The translations under genes and the position numbers were made by a program. 64,000 nucleotides of DNA from Candidatus Brocadia sp. (lineage in GTDB: Bacteria > Planctomycetota > Brocadiia > Brocadiales > Brocadiaceae). Below the pieces are notes generated by a model. It searched no databases, was not told where the DNA came from, and saw nothing but the letters and a program-made list of their open reading frames with translations. The stretch lies in assembly GCA_021646415.1 (NCBI GenBank), contig SOEU01000015.1, positions 30,826 to 94,825 on the forward strand, given 5' to 3'. This document shows positions 52,526 to 60,918 of the stretch, one piece after another (the first letter of the stretch is position 1; each line of letters opens with the position of its first letter).

Positions 52526-53257
52526 TTACTTTTTTGACGCAAGTGAATTACATAGCCGTTTCGCCTCTGAAAATTTAATATGTCCCGTGTATAAAGCCTT
52601 TCCAATAATCATACCCGCAATGGGTAACTGACTGAGTGCCTCGATATCCTTAAGCGATGAGATTCCACCCGATGCAATAACCGGGGTTTTTACCGTCATC
52701 AGGAGTTCTTTTAAACTTTCAATATTCGGACCTTGCAGCATGCCGTCTTTTGAGATATCCGTGAAGATCAAGACACACGGTGATGCCTTCTCTATTTCGC
52801 TGGCAAATGCAACTGCCGTCCATTCACAAACGGAGGTCCAGCCCTTCACAGCTACCTTGCCATTTTTTGCATCAATTCCAACCGCAATACGACCAGGAAA
52901 TGTCGTACAAAGTTCATTAACCCACGACGGTGAATCGATTGCCTTTGTTCCTATAATCACACGGTCCGCACCTAAATCGAGCAGAGTTTTAATGGACTGG
53001 GTCGTCCGTAAACCCCCACCAAATTCGATAGGGATTTTTACTTTCTTAATGATTTGTTCAACAGCGGCAAGATTTTTGGGGGTTCCTTCAAATGCCCCGT
53101 CCAGGTCAACCACGTGCAGATAATCAGCGCCCTGATCCTGCCAAGATCCGGCAACATCCACAGGATCATCAGAAAAGACTGTCTCGAGATCCTTCTGACC
53201 CTGCGTCAATCGTACACACTTACCACCCTTTAAATCGATTGCTGGAATGATGATCAT
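52526..53257 (-). CDS. hisA: Phosphoribosylformimino-5-aminoimidazole carboxamide ribotide isomerase
   Basis: HisA is a TIM barrel that isomerises ProFAR in histidine synthesis. The 243-residue product shows IPAIDLKGGKCVRLTQG with the catalytic aspartate at residue 7, FGGGLRT, GADRVIIGTKA, TDISKDGMLQGPN with the second aspartate, and GGISSLKDIEAL. It lies about 90 bases downstream of hisH. hisF, the usual next gene, is not in the following region; the next gene encodes the EF-G-like protein instead. Confidence 0.96.
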   Translation of the reverse strand: MIIIPAIDLKGGKCVRLTQGQKDLETVFSDDPVDVAGSWQDQGADYLHVVDLDGAFEGTPKNLAAVEQIIKKVKIPIEFGGGLRTTQSIKTLLDLGADRVIIGTKAIDSPSWVNELCTTFPGRIAVGIDAKNGKVAVKGWTSVCEWTAVAFASEIEKASPCVLIFTDISKDGMLQGPNIESLKELLMTVKTPVIASGGISSLKDIEALSQLPIAGMIIGKALYTGHIKFSEAKRLCNSLASKK

Positions 53258-53349
53258 AAATGCCTGTGTCAGATAGACAGTGAACCAAATCGTAATACAG
53301 AATAAAAATTATTTTTCTGTGATAATCCGTTTATCCCGGTGATAAGCTG

Positions 53350-53973
53350 TTACAAATTTCCAAAGTTTTTGAGTATGGTAAGCCCGTACTCCTGGCTTTT
53401 TTCAGGATGAAATTGCGTTGCAAAGATATTCTTGTGCCAGATCATCGAGGTAAAACGCACACCGTACTCTGTCTCCGTAGCAATAACACCTTCATCCTCT
53501 GGACAAACATAATAGGAATGCACGAAATACATATAGGCATTACAGGGTACATTTTTCAGGATAGGAATACCTTCTCTCCGAAAGCTGATCTGATTCCATC
53601 CCATGTGGGGAATCTTCAATTTCCCGTTTGTCCCAACTTCAGAAAATTTAAAACGGATGACTTTGCCGGGTATAATATTTAAACCTTCATGTTCACCATC
53701 CTCGTAGCCTTTAGAAAACAGCAACTGCAGCCCAAGACATATTCCAAGAAATGGTTTGCCAGATCGGACCCAATCCACAACCGGCTCTATTAACCCACGC
53801 TGTTTAAGGCCGTCCATAGCGTCCCGGAACGCCCCAACGCCGGGAAGTACCAGTTTGTCTGCATGTATAATTTCGCTGGAATGGTCGGTAACCTTGACAT
53901 CAAAGCCAAACCGTTCGAAACCCTTCGCTACACTGCGGAGATTCCCCATTCCATAATCCACAATCGCAATCAT
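53350..53973 (-). CDS. hisH: Imidazole glycerol phosphate synthase, glutamine amidotransferase subunit
   Basis: HisH releases ammonia from glutamine for HisF. The 207-residue product from the ATG at 53973 ([15 protein letters not shown]) has the catalytic triad: Cys in GICLGLQLL, His in FHPEKS and Glu in the same motif. A longer frame to a GTG at 53991 would overlap the OmpA-type gene and is less likely. The ATG lies 7 bases after the previous gene's stop. hisF is not adjacent. Confidence 0.94.
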   Translation of the reverse strand: MIAIVDYGMGNLRSVAKGFERFGFDVKVTDHSSEIIHADKLVLPGVGAFRDAMDGLKQRGLIEPVVDWVRSGKPFLGICLGLQLLFSKGYEDGEHEGLNIIPGKVIRFKFSEVGTNGKLKIPHMGWNQISFRREGIPILKNVPCNAYMYFVHSYYVCPEDEGVIATETEYGVRFTSMIWHKNIFATQFHPEKSQEYGLTILKNFGNL

Positions 53974-53980
53974 ATTTATT

Positions 53981-54634
53981 CTATCCGCCACTGCCCCCAG
54001 GTACTATCACAAACTCCACACGCCGGTTTTTTGCCTTGCCGGTTTTTGATTTATTATCAGAGATGGGCTGGTATTGCCCAAATCCAGCAACGTAAACCCT
54101 TGTCGGAGAAACTCCGCATTCTTCCACCATATAATGGAGCACGGCAGTGGCCCGTGCTGTGGATAGTTCCCAGTTTGATTTGTATTTGTCTTTTTGCCTG
54201 CTAATCGGGTCATTATCAGTATGCCCTTCAATCCTTACCATTTCGGCAGATGCCTCAGTCGCAAGTATACCGGCAATCTTCTTGAGTGCCGCTTTCGATT
54301 GAGGACGCAATGTCGTCTGTCCGGGATCAAACAATATGGCACCCGGGAGTAATACCGAAACTGCACCATTCTTTATCCTCACGGTTGCACCGGTATCTTT
54401 TAATTTGTCCTCGAGTTCCCTCCTCGAATTCTCAAGCCGGTTCAGCTCACCTTCATAACTGCTCGCCTTCGATGATAGTTCTGCATTCTCTTGCTGCAGC
54501 CGTGTTATATCGTCATTCAACTGCTGATTTTCCTGCCGTAACCTTTTCAGCTCAGCACAACCAGTACCTGCAACTAACACCCCGGCCATCCCAATTAACC
54601 ACAAACTTCGCATTACGCCACGTCCCTTTCCCAT
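53981..54634 (-). CDS. OmpA-family protein with N-terminal coiled coil, probable lipoprotein
   Basis: A 217-residue envelope protein. A hydrophobic N-terminus ([19 protein letters not shown]) ends in a possible lipobox; the GTGC form is not ideal. A coiled coil covers about residues 28-77 ([20 protein letters not shown]). The OmpA/MotB peptidoglycan-binding domain (about 100-212) has [21 protein letters not shown] and [10 protein letters not shown]. It would tie the cell envelope to peptidoglycan. A good GAAAGGAGTG site precedes the ATG. It lies directly upstream of hisH without functional relation. Confidence 0.85.
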   Translation of the reverse strand: MGKGRGVMRSLWLIGMAGVLVAGTGCAELKRLRQENQQLNDDITRLQQENAELSSKASSYEGELNRLENSRRELEDKLKDTGATVRIKNGAVSVLLPGAILFDPGQTTLRPQSKAALKKIAGILATEASAEMVRIEGHTDNDPISRQKDKYKSNWELSTARATAVLHYMVEECGVSPTRVYVAGFGQYQPISDNKSKTGKAKNRRVEFVIVPGGSGG

Positions 54635-54702
54635 ATTTCCTTCACTCCTTTCACAGTAAAGAAACTTTACCCATAAAAGAATCAGATATTTTCACATTCG
54701 GT

Positions 54703-55551
54703 TTATGAATGGAATCCCGTAAATATCACGGTAAGGAGTTGAATATATACATTGATAATTCCAAGAAAATAATCCTGGAAGAAGATACACACCAGGGTTG
54801 CCAGCGATAAAAATGGCCCATAAGGAATCAAATGAGTTTTTTTAAATAGTAAAGCAGGGATACCCATGAAGAGCCCAAAAAAAGGTGCAACAAAAAATAT
54901 GGCCACCGCCAGTTTCCAGCCTACGATGCCCCCAACCATACCCATGAGTTTCACGTCCCCAAAACCCATGGCATCCTTCTTGAATATCCATTTTCCTAAA
55001 ACGCTACAAAGAAATATCAGTCCCCCGCCAGCAAGCATCCCTAATAGCGACGCGATTACCATATCTAACCGACTGATACCAACCAGTGAAAAGTTTCTCA
55101 GGGTATTTGGTTCGTTATGCAAACCTGGACATACTACACTTAAAACAAGAGACAGGGGAATACCTACAAATGTGACCTCGTTGGGAATAACGAGTAACTC
55201 AAGGTCCACAAAGGTCGATATAATAAGGGCACAAGAAAGAACTGCATATCCTATAAAAATACATGGCGATTCATATCGGTATTGTACAAAAAGATACAAA
55301 TGCGCGAATACATACCCTGTCAGCAACTCTACAAATAGATAACGTACTGATATTCTAGCCTTGCAAGCCCTGCATCGGCCCCGTAACAGGAGATAACTGA
55401 AGACCGGTATATTATCATACCACCGGATGGGTGCATGACAATCAGGGCAAAATGAACGCGGCAATACAAGGGATCTTTTCCTGGGAATTCGGTAGATACA
55501 GACATTTAAAAAACTGCCTATCGCTAATCCCAGAACAAAAAACATGAACAC
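54703..55551 (-). CDS. pilD: Type IV prepilin leader peptidase (A24)
   Basis: A 282-residue membrane peptidase that cleaves and methylates type IV pilin-like and type II secretion pseudopilin precursors. The N-terminus has GLAIGSFLNVCIYRIPRKRS. The cytoplasmic four-cysteine zinc loop is CPDCHAPIRWYDNIPVFSY then CRACKARIS. The catalytic aspartates are in FVDLELLVIPNEV (about residue 118) and GFGDVKLMG (about 197). About eight membrane spans are predicted. The start is a GTG at 55551 or ATG at 55545; no upstream start is available because TGA lies in frame about 50 bases higher. No pilin gene is adjacent. Confidence 0.9.
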   Translation of the reverse strand: MFMFFVLGLAIGSFLNVCIYRIPRKRSLVLPRSFCPDCHAPIRWYDNIPVFSYLLLRGRCRACKARISVRYLFVELLTGYVFAHLYLFVQYRYESPCIFIGYAVLSCALIISTFVDLELLVIPNEVTFVGIPLSLVLSVVCPGLHNEPNTLRNFSLVGISRLDMVIASLLGMLAGGGLIFLCSVLGKWIFKKDAMGFGDVKLMGMVGGIVGWKLAVAIFFVAPFFGLFMGIPALLFKKTHLIPYGPFLSLATLVCIFFQDYFLGIINVYIQLLTVIFTGFHS

Positions 55552-55813
55552 AGCACTTGGATTAACCGCACCCAGGAAATTTTTCTGGATACCCGTACCC
55601 CCTTTTCAGAATGACAATTGTTTCAAATACATTTGTCCAAAAGTTTTATGGAATCCTATCAAAACAAGTTGGCAATTGCAAGACTAAAAGAGGCGAATTA
55701 CATTTCTCGTATAAGACTTGAATATGCGAGATTTTCTGTTAAACTATTTACAATATTGATCGAGATTAAATCCGGAATTTTACAACCAATAATGTCTTCA
55801 TACAAGCTTGAAA

Positions 55814-57094
55814 ATGGATAATGTACTTTCTGTCATCTTAGGAGGGGGGCGTGGAACAAGGCTCTATCCCTTAACGAAAGAAAGATCGAAACCTGCCGTC
55901 CCACTTGCAGGAAAATATAGAATCATTGACATCCCCATTAGCAATTGTCTGAATTCCGATCTCAATAAGATTTACGTACTCACACAATTTAACTCAGCAT
56001 CCCTTCACAGGCATATCACAAGGGCATATAAATTCGATAACTTTTCCCGAGGTTTTATTGAAATCCTGGCCGCAACCCAAACCACCGAAAGCATGGACTG
56101 GTATCAAGGTACCGCGGATGCCGTGCGGCAAAACCTTCGCTTTTTAAATCAACCCAATATTGATTTTGTTTTGATACTCTCCGGAGATCAACTTTACAGG
56201 ATGAACTATCAACAACTCATCAAAGAACATATTAGAACCGGGGCAGAAGTAACTGTTTCTGTAATTCCTGTGGAGAGAAGAGAAGCCCACGGTTTAGGTA
56301 TCTTAAAAGTAGACGAACAGGGACGTGTTGTTGATTTCTTTGAAAAGCCAAAAGATGAAAAAGTCATCAATTCTTTTTCCTTAGATGCATCCAGTTTTGA
56401 CAGACATGGTGTTAGCGCTAAAGGTCGTACCCTTCTAGCCTCAATGGGTATTTATATATTTAACCTTGAGGTCTTGAGAGAAGTACTGAAAGAAACAAAA
56501 AAAACTGACTTTGGCAAGGAAATCATCCCGGAAATTATAAAAAAAAGGCGCTTATTTGCTTATTTTTTTGATGGCTACTGGGAGGATATTGGAACGATAA
56601 AATCATTTTATGAAGCCAATCTGAAATTGGTATCCCCTGCCCCTAGCTTCGATCTATACGATGAAAAGGCGCCGATCTATACCAACCCTCTTTTCTTGCC
56701 CGGATCAACCATCAACAACAGCAAGATCACACAATCCATCATCTCGGATGGTTGCATTATCGATAACGCAGAGATACATAATTCTGTAATTGGAATCAGA
56801 AGTATTATCGGTAAAAACACACTTATTCAAAACTCCATTATTATGGGTGCAGATTATTACGAATCGGAATCTAATATTCGGGTAAATCGGTTTAAAAAGA
56901 TACCCGATATAGGAATTGGTGATAATTCCCGCATAATGGGGGCTATTATTGATAAGAATGTACATATTGGAGAAAATGTGACGATAGAAAACGTAAAGAA
57001 ACTTGAACAGTTTGAAGCAGAAAATTACATGATTTGTGATCACATAGTCATCATACCCAAAGGTAGTGTTATACCATCACATACGGTTATATAA
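55814..57094 (+). CDS. glgC: Glucose-1-phosphate adenylyltransferase
   Basis: GlgC makes ADP-glucose, the first committed step of glycogen synthesis. The 426-residue product has ILGGGRGTRLYPLT (about residues 7-20), KPAVPLAGKYRIIDIPISNC, the catalytic region with SGDQLYRMNY, and a C-terminal left-handed beta-helix (about 290-426) with repeated hexapeptides. The start is the ATG at 55814; a TTG two codons earlier is an alternative. No glgA or glgB is adjacent. Confidence 0.95.
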   Translation: MDNVLSVILGGGRGTRLYPLTKERSKPAVPLAGKYRIIDIPISNCLNSDLNKIYVLTQFNSASLHRHITRAYKFDNFSRGFIEILAATQTTESMDWYQGTADAVRQNLRFLNQPNIDFVLILSGDQLYRMNYQQLIKEHIRTGAEVTVSVIPVERREAHGLGILKVDEQGRVVDFFEKPKDEKVINSFSLDASSFDRHGVSAKGRTLLASMGIYIFNLEVLREVLKETKKTDFGKEIIPEIIKKRRLFAYFFDGYWEDIGTIKSFYEANLKLVSPAPSFDLYDEKAPIYTNPLFLPGSTINNSKITQSIISDGCIIDNAEIHNSVIGIRSIIGKNTLIQNSIIMGADYYESESNIRVNRFKKIPDIGIGDNSRIMGAIIDKNVHIGENVTIENVKKLEQFEAENYMICDHIVIIPKGSVIPSHTVI

Positions 57095-57189
57095 TTAACT
57101 TACTATTCCGTTTTAAACTTTATTTTTTGGATAGTTCCCATCCTCTGCAAAAGCACACAAATATTTCTTAATATATATTGGAATAACCC

Positions 57190-57217
57190 TTGAAATTCTA
57201 TCTCTGCATTGTATAAT
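57190..57217 (+). promoter_or_regulatory. Predicted sigma-70 promoter before the DUF2156 gene
   Basis: TTGAAA (57190-57195) and TATAAT (57212-57217) spaced by 16 bases. The -10 box is a perfect consensus. A long leader of about 140-200 bases would separate it from the DUF2156 start. Confidence 0.55.
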
Positions 57218-57365
57218 TCACCGTAATTTATACACTATCACCTCAAGGCAATTTTATGGAAAATAGAATAAAAACGTTCGGACATTTAAAACCGAAGATT
57301 AACTCTATGCAAATCAATAACCACTGGTTCAGGCATCTGCAGGGGATGTCTGCCACAATTCTACA

Positions 57366-58427
57366 ATGGTTTGCGCTAGACCTCGAACCTCCGTCGTGTG
57401 GGTGGGTCCGGTGCAATACCGCATCAGGAGAGAAACCATTTTACAACTGATCGATGCTAGTCTCTCAAAAACAACAGAATCGAATATTAGTATTGAAGAA
57501 AAATGCAGAATTTATGGTTTAAACAGATTAAAAATTGAAGATAAAAAACTTTTTGACAAATATGGAAAAGAAGAAGGTGTAAATCTCTGTGATTATTCTT
57601 TTGCAAACAATTTTATATGGAAAGGATCGATAGAATTATTATGGAAGCTGATTAATAATAATTTCTGCCTCTTTGGAGTAACTTCCAAGGGCATGTGTAT
57701 GATGCTCCCGCCGTTAGGAAAAAACAGCATTCAAAACACTCTTCATGAATGTTTTTCCCTAATGCAAGAAATTAACGATTCCAGTTGTTTTGAATCGTAT
57801 ATCAATTACGTTTATGAGGACTTCCTGAAACTTTTTGACAATAGTCCATTTCGTATTGTTGAAAGCTATCCTGACTACATTTACAAAACATCCGATCTCA
57901 TAAAACTCGTCGGCAGAAAATACGAAAAGAAGAGAAACGAAATAAATTTTTTTAAAAAGCATTACAATGCCTCATTCGAAAAATTCTACCCCAGACATAT
58001 CGCTGACGCACTTCTTATGGTAGATCAATGGAAAAAGGAAAAAGTCCAGGAGTCGAACCTTTCAAACCATCATGAAGGCCATTATCAGTATAGCCTCATC
58101 CACGAAGCAGAGGCTGCTAAGTGTGCAATCATCTTTTCTGAAGAATTAGGACTAACGGGTGCAATCATAACAATCAGTGGCCGAATTGAAGGCATTACGT
58201 TAGGTGAAAATATCACCCCTGATACTGCTTCTGTCCTCATAGAAAAAACCAACAACGGCTTCCAGGGCATGCCACAATTTATCTATCAGCAATTTTGCGC
58301 CAGTGATTTTTCTGATGTAGCTTACATCAACGCAGGCGAGGACTGGGGCATAGAAGGTCTTAAAAGGGCAAAGATGTCGTATCATCCTTGTATGCTTGCA
58401 AAGAAATTTCTTATTTATGGAAAATAA
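57366..58427 (+). CDS. DUF2156 (LPG-synthase C-terminal-like) protein
   Basis: A 353-codon frame whose C-terminal about 290 residues match DUF2156, the GNAT-like fold also found as the C-terminal domain of phosphatidylglycerol lysyltransferase. Examples are LCDYSFANNFIWKGSIELLW, then YPDYIYKTSDLIKL, and YINAGEDWGIEGLKRAKMSY. No membrane part is attached, so it is a stand-alone enzyme of unknown acyl acceptor. The start is uncertain: the first about 60 codons, including the ATG at 57366, show little family likeness. An AGGAGAG site at about 57427 precedes only non-standard start codons. Alternative GTG codons are at 57396, 57402 and 57411. Confidence 0.75.
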   Translation: MVCARPRTSVVWVGPVQYRIRRETILQLIDASLSKTTESNISIEEKCRIYGLNRLKIEDKKLFDKYGKEEGVNLCDYSFANNFIWKGSIELLWKLINNNFCLFGVTSKGMCMMLPPLGKNSIQNTLHECFSLMQEINDSSCFESYINYVYEDFLKLFDNSPFRIVESYPDYIYKTSDLIKLVGRKYEKKRNEINFFKKHYNASFEKFYPRHIADALLMVDQWKKEKVQESNLSNHHEGHYQYSLIHEAEAAKCAIIFSEELGLTGAIITISGRIEGITLGENITPDTASVLIEKTNNGFQGMPQFIYQQFCASDFSDVAYINAGEDWGIEGLKRAKMSYHPCMLAKKFLIYGK

Positions 58428-58443
58428 AATCTTGGTAAATTCG

Positions 58444-58470
58444 GTTGGGTTTTAAAAGACAAAACCCAAC
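58444..58470 (+). terminator. Possible terminator hairpin after the DUF2156 gene
   Basis: GTTGGGTTTT (58444-58453) and AAAACCCAAC (58461-58470) are perfect 10-base arms 17 bases downstream of the stop codon. No T-run follows on the plus strand, so termination is not certain. Confidence 0.45.
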
Positions 58471-58571
58471 AACCTGCTTGTTTCCGAATGCATGTAAGGA
58501 ATTTTACCATCGTAAGATTTCTCTTTGCGATGGTCACAGACAAAGATGCCCGTCCCATGAAGACAGCTTGG

Positions 58572-58634
58572 GTAGGGTGCGTCCTACGCGCCAAAACAAT
58601 CCAACGTATGGATGGTGCGTAGGACGCACCCTAC
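58572..58634. repeat. Dispersed palindromic repeat GTAGGGTGCGTCC family, copy 3 (loop inverted)
   Basis: GTAGGGTGCGTCCTACGCGC and GTGCGTAGGACGCACCCTAC flank a loop reading AAAACAATCCAACGTATGGA then T. This is the reverse complement of the loop of copy 2. The flanks CAGCTTGG and TATGGCTT keep the same orientation as in copies 1 and 2, so only the inside is turned around. Confidence 0.8.
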
Positions 58635-58652
58635 TATGGCTTCTATAACAGG

Positions 58653-58680
58653 GTAGTGGCAAGGCGCACCTTGCCACTAC
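58653..58680. repeat. Palindrome GTAGTGGCAAG...CTTGCCACTAC
   Basis: GTAGTGGCAAGGCGCACCTT then GCCACTAC (58653-58680). It is related to the AGTGGCAATT palindrome at 31521 by its outer bases (GTGGCAA/TTGCCAC) and by the following TTTGAATTTCCTGA tail. Both members lie next to a copy of the GTAGGGTGCGTCC repeat. Confidence 0.7.
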
Positions 58681-58783
58681 AGTTGGTTTGAATTTCCTGA
58701 ACATTGAATTATTGCAGGGCAAACCTTTTAGACCTTTTATTTCTTGAGCTGATGGAGAAAAAGTGTTTTCCAATGGAGGTATT

Positions 58784-58882
58784 TCACCGACAACTCATCA
58801 AAAATTTATTGACCAAACCCAAATCTATTTGTATAAAGGCGACCACACCCAGTAAGGCAAAAATTCCCATAACCTTTTTCAT
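58784..58882 (-). CDS. Small hydrophobic protein, 32 residues
   Basis: On the minus strand an ATG at 58882 follows a strong GGGAGG site by 8 bases. The product begins MKKVMGIFALLGVVAFIQID and ends GLVNKFLMSCR after 32 residues. It has a basic start and one membrane span or signal-like helix. I recognise no family. Because it is so short it may be a chance frame, but the ribosome-binding site is good and the translated composition is typical of small membrane proteins. The opposite strand in the same place shows no convincing gene, and the remaining stretch to 59168 is empty. Confidence 0.45.
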   Translation of the reverse strand: MKKVMGIFALLGVVAFIQIDLGLVNKFLMSCR

Positions 58883-59168
58883 AATTCAAACCTCCCTGTT
58901 TTTCGTGTCCCTGGGCATAGACACCAGCAACTGATTAAACCTGCCCCCCTGATTGCTCAAGGTTTGCTTTTATCGGATTTACTTTTTATTTTTTAAACGA
59001 TTTTATGATTTTGTCAGGCAAAAATTAATTATTTCATGTTTTAACGGTATAAGTCACCTTCAACACGATTTCTGATCAATCAAAGATTACGGTAAACCAA
59101 GCTATGGAAAGAGTCGAAAGGGAAACACGTAATCACATCTTGTCTGCACAACTTCAAGCCAGTGTGCT

Positions 59169-59699
59169 TCAATTTTCTGGAACTAAAACTAAATCGAATT
59201 TACCTTCCGTCTGTCCCTTGCCAGGATAATACTGGGTAACCAGCGTCCGAAAGCCTTTGGCCGTAATTTTCATGTGGATATGAGAAGGCCTTCCACTATA
59301 TGGCGGTGGAAAATTACTTTCAAATTTATACGCACCCTCTTTATCAGAAAACATCGTTGCGCGATGGTCATCGTCGTATTTACCATCCGGGCCTGCCATC
59401 CAGCACTCAATCCGTGCACCCACAATGGGTGAACAGTCCACACTCGTCCTGACAACACCACTCAGGACGTGACCTTTTCCAACACTGGTTCGTTCCGGTG
59501 CATTTGGCGTGTAAAATGGCCCCAGTGCATCAGGAGGCGTAGGTTTGCATGGGACGGAAGTGGTCGTCTGGGAAGGTTTGGCTGCCTCTTCAGCTTTCGC
59601 CAGTGCCAGCCCTAATAAGAGCGTTTCTTGATGAGTACTTCTGAGACCTAAAAAGACCAGAAATAAAAGGCCAAAGGCAACATATAATAACCGGTTCAT
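59169..59699 (-). CDS. Exported intradiol ring-cleavage dioxygenase-like protein
   Basis: A 176-residue protein of the intradiol dioxygenase fold (catechol or protocatechuate dioxygenase-like). It starts with a hydrophobic segment (LLYVAFGLLFLVFLGL) that may be a signal peptide or anchor. Family motifs are GPFYTPNAPERTSVGKGHVL, ARIECWMAGPDGKYDDDHRA and FPPPYSGRPSHIHMKI. The four iron ligands expected, Tyr in DGKY, Tyr in PPPY and the two His in SHIHM, are all present. Secreted members of this type are common and of unclear substrate. No aromatic degradation genes are near. It is divergent from nfo. Confidence 0.82.
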   Translation of the reverse strand: MNRLLYVAFGLLFLVFLGLRSTHQETLLLGLALAKAEEAAKPSQTTTSVPCKPTPPDALGPFYTPNAPERTSVGKGHVLSGVVRTSVDCSPIVGARIECWMAGPDGKYDDDHRATMFSDKEGAYKFESNFPPPYSGRPSHIHMKITAKGFRTLVTQYYPGKGQTEGKFDLVLVPEN

Positions 59700-59783
59700 A
59701 ATCTACCCTCCAAAATTTAACCAATCGGGATATTAATATTTTCCAAAGATAATTTTGACATTTTTAGCAAAAACATGGATAAA

Positions 59784-59821
59784 TTAACCCTGTCAGGGTT
59801 TAAAACCCCTGACAGGGTTAA
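59784..59821. repeat. Perfect palindrome TTAACCCTGTCAGGG...CCCTGACAGGGTTAA
   Basis: Perfect 15-base arms (59784-59798 and 59807-59821) separated by TTTAAAAC. It lies in the divergent region between the dioxygenase and nfo, so it is not a simple terminator for either. It may be a REP-like element or a regulator site. Confidence 0.7.
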
Positions 59822-59991
59822 CCCACTAATTTCGTGCTCCGGATTTTGTCTTTTCCGACTTGTTCGGTTGGGGAAATAGTTAATATTTGGAAAAGGATTA
59901 TCGAAAGATCAGGCTTTTAGATTTATGCTAAAAGAAAGTTCTTTGAAAGTCCAGGACATTTTCATTGGAAAGATGGCAGACGTTATCTATA

Positions 59992-60918
59992 ATGACACCA
60001 ACTATGCTAGGATGTACCGTTCCTACAATAGGTGGATTACCGACAGGATTTTTCTGGGCCAGGAAATGGGGATGTGAATGTATTCAAATCTATGTGACAT
60101 TATCCCGCAGATGGGATGTATCCGGGTTATCGGATGAAGAGATCTTTAAATTCAAATCTGCCTGGCAGGAAAGTCACGTCAGAAAAGTAGTTGCCCATGT
60201 CCCCTATTTAGTAAATCTAGCTTCCCCGGATAAGAATCTCTGGCAGAAATCAAGAGAACGACTTCGTATAGAATTAACGAGGGCGGAACAATTCGGCGTA
60301 AATTTTCTGGTTCTTCACCCGGGAAGTTACGGAAACTCAAATAAACTGGATGGAATGAAGAGAACCACTGAGGCTATACATACTATTATTTCAAACGCAG
60401 GTGACAATCAAAAAACCCAAATACTTCTGGAAACTATGGCTGGTCACGGAACGTCGATAGGTTCTACCTTTGAAGAAATTGCTTACATCCTTGAAGAAAT
60501 TGACAATCCGGAATTCATTGGCGTTTGTTTTGATACAGCGCATGTCTTCGCGGCTGGATACGATATAAGAGGTTATAAAAACTATGAAACAGTGCTCAAA
60601 GAATTTGATGCGATAATTGGGTTGAACAAAATAAAAACTATCCATGTAAATAATTCCAAAACAAATTTAGGTTCCCGCGTCGACCGTCATGCGTGTATTG
60701 GAGAGGGGAAACTGGGGTTAGAAATTTTCCATGCAATCATGAAAGACACAAGGTTTCTTACAATACCAAAAATATTAGAGATTCCCGAAAGAGACAAGAG
60801 GAGTGAAGACAATTTAAGACTACTCCGAAAACTACAATTAATTCCTGGCCATCTTCCAAAATCAAAGAACTTACAAAAACAGCTCATACGAAAGGAATTC
60901 TATGTCAATATCTATTAA
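59992..60918 (+). CDS. nfo: Endonuclease IV
   Basis: Nfo cuts DNA at abasic sites in base excision repair. The 308-residue TIM-barrel protein has all nine metal ligands: His in VAHVPYLVNLAS, His in LVLHPGSYG, Glu in LLETMAGHG, Asp and His in CFDTAHVFAAGYD, His in TIHVNNSK, Asp and His in GSRVDRHACIGEG, and Glu in ILEIPERD. The ATG at 59992 (MTPTMLGCTVPTIGG) is preferred to an upstream TTG. It is slightly longer at the C-terminus than E. coli Nfo. The gene end overlaps the next gene by 17 bases. Confidence 0.93.
   Translation: MTPTMLGCTVPTIGGLPTGFFWARKWGCECIQIYVTLSRRWDVSGLSDEEIFKFKSAWQESHVRKVVAHVPYLVNLASPDKNLWQKSRERLRIELTRAEQFGVNFLVLHPGSYGNSNKLDGMKRTTEAIHTIISNAGDNQKTQILLETMAGHGTSIGSTFEEIAYILEEIDNPEFIGVCFDTAHVFAAGYDIRGYKNYETVLKEFDAIIGLNKIKTIHVNNSKTNLGSRVDRHACIGEGKLGLEIFHAIMKDTRFLTIPKILEIPERDKRSEDNLRLLRKLQLIPGHLPKSKNLQKQLIRKEFYVNIY

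Noticed and set aside
55618..55821. 67-codon plus-strand frame before glgC
   Set aside because: Overlaps the glgC start, lacks a Shine-Dalgarno, and its composition is that of AT-rich intergenic DNA; no family recognised.
57256..57450. 64-codon plus-strand frame in the DUF2156 leader
   Set aside because: Overlaps the DUF2156 frame and has no family likeness; more probably leader sequence.
58704..58934. 76-codon plus-strand frame in the gap after DUF2156
   Set aside because: Lies opposite the 32-residue frame with the strong GGGAGG site; has no ribosome-binding site of its own.
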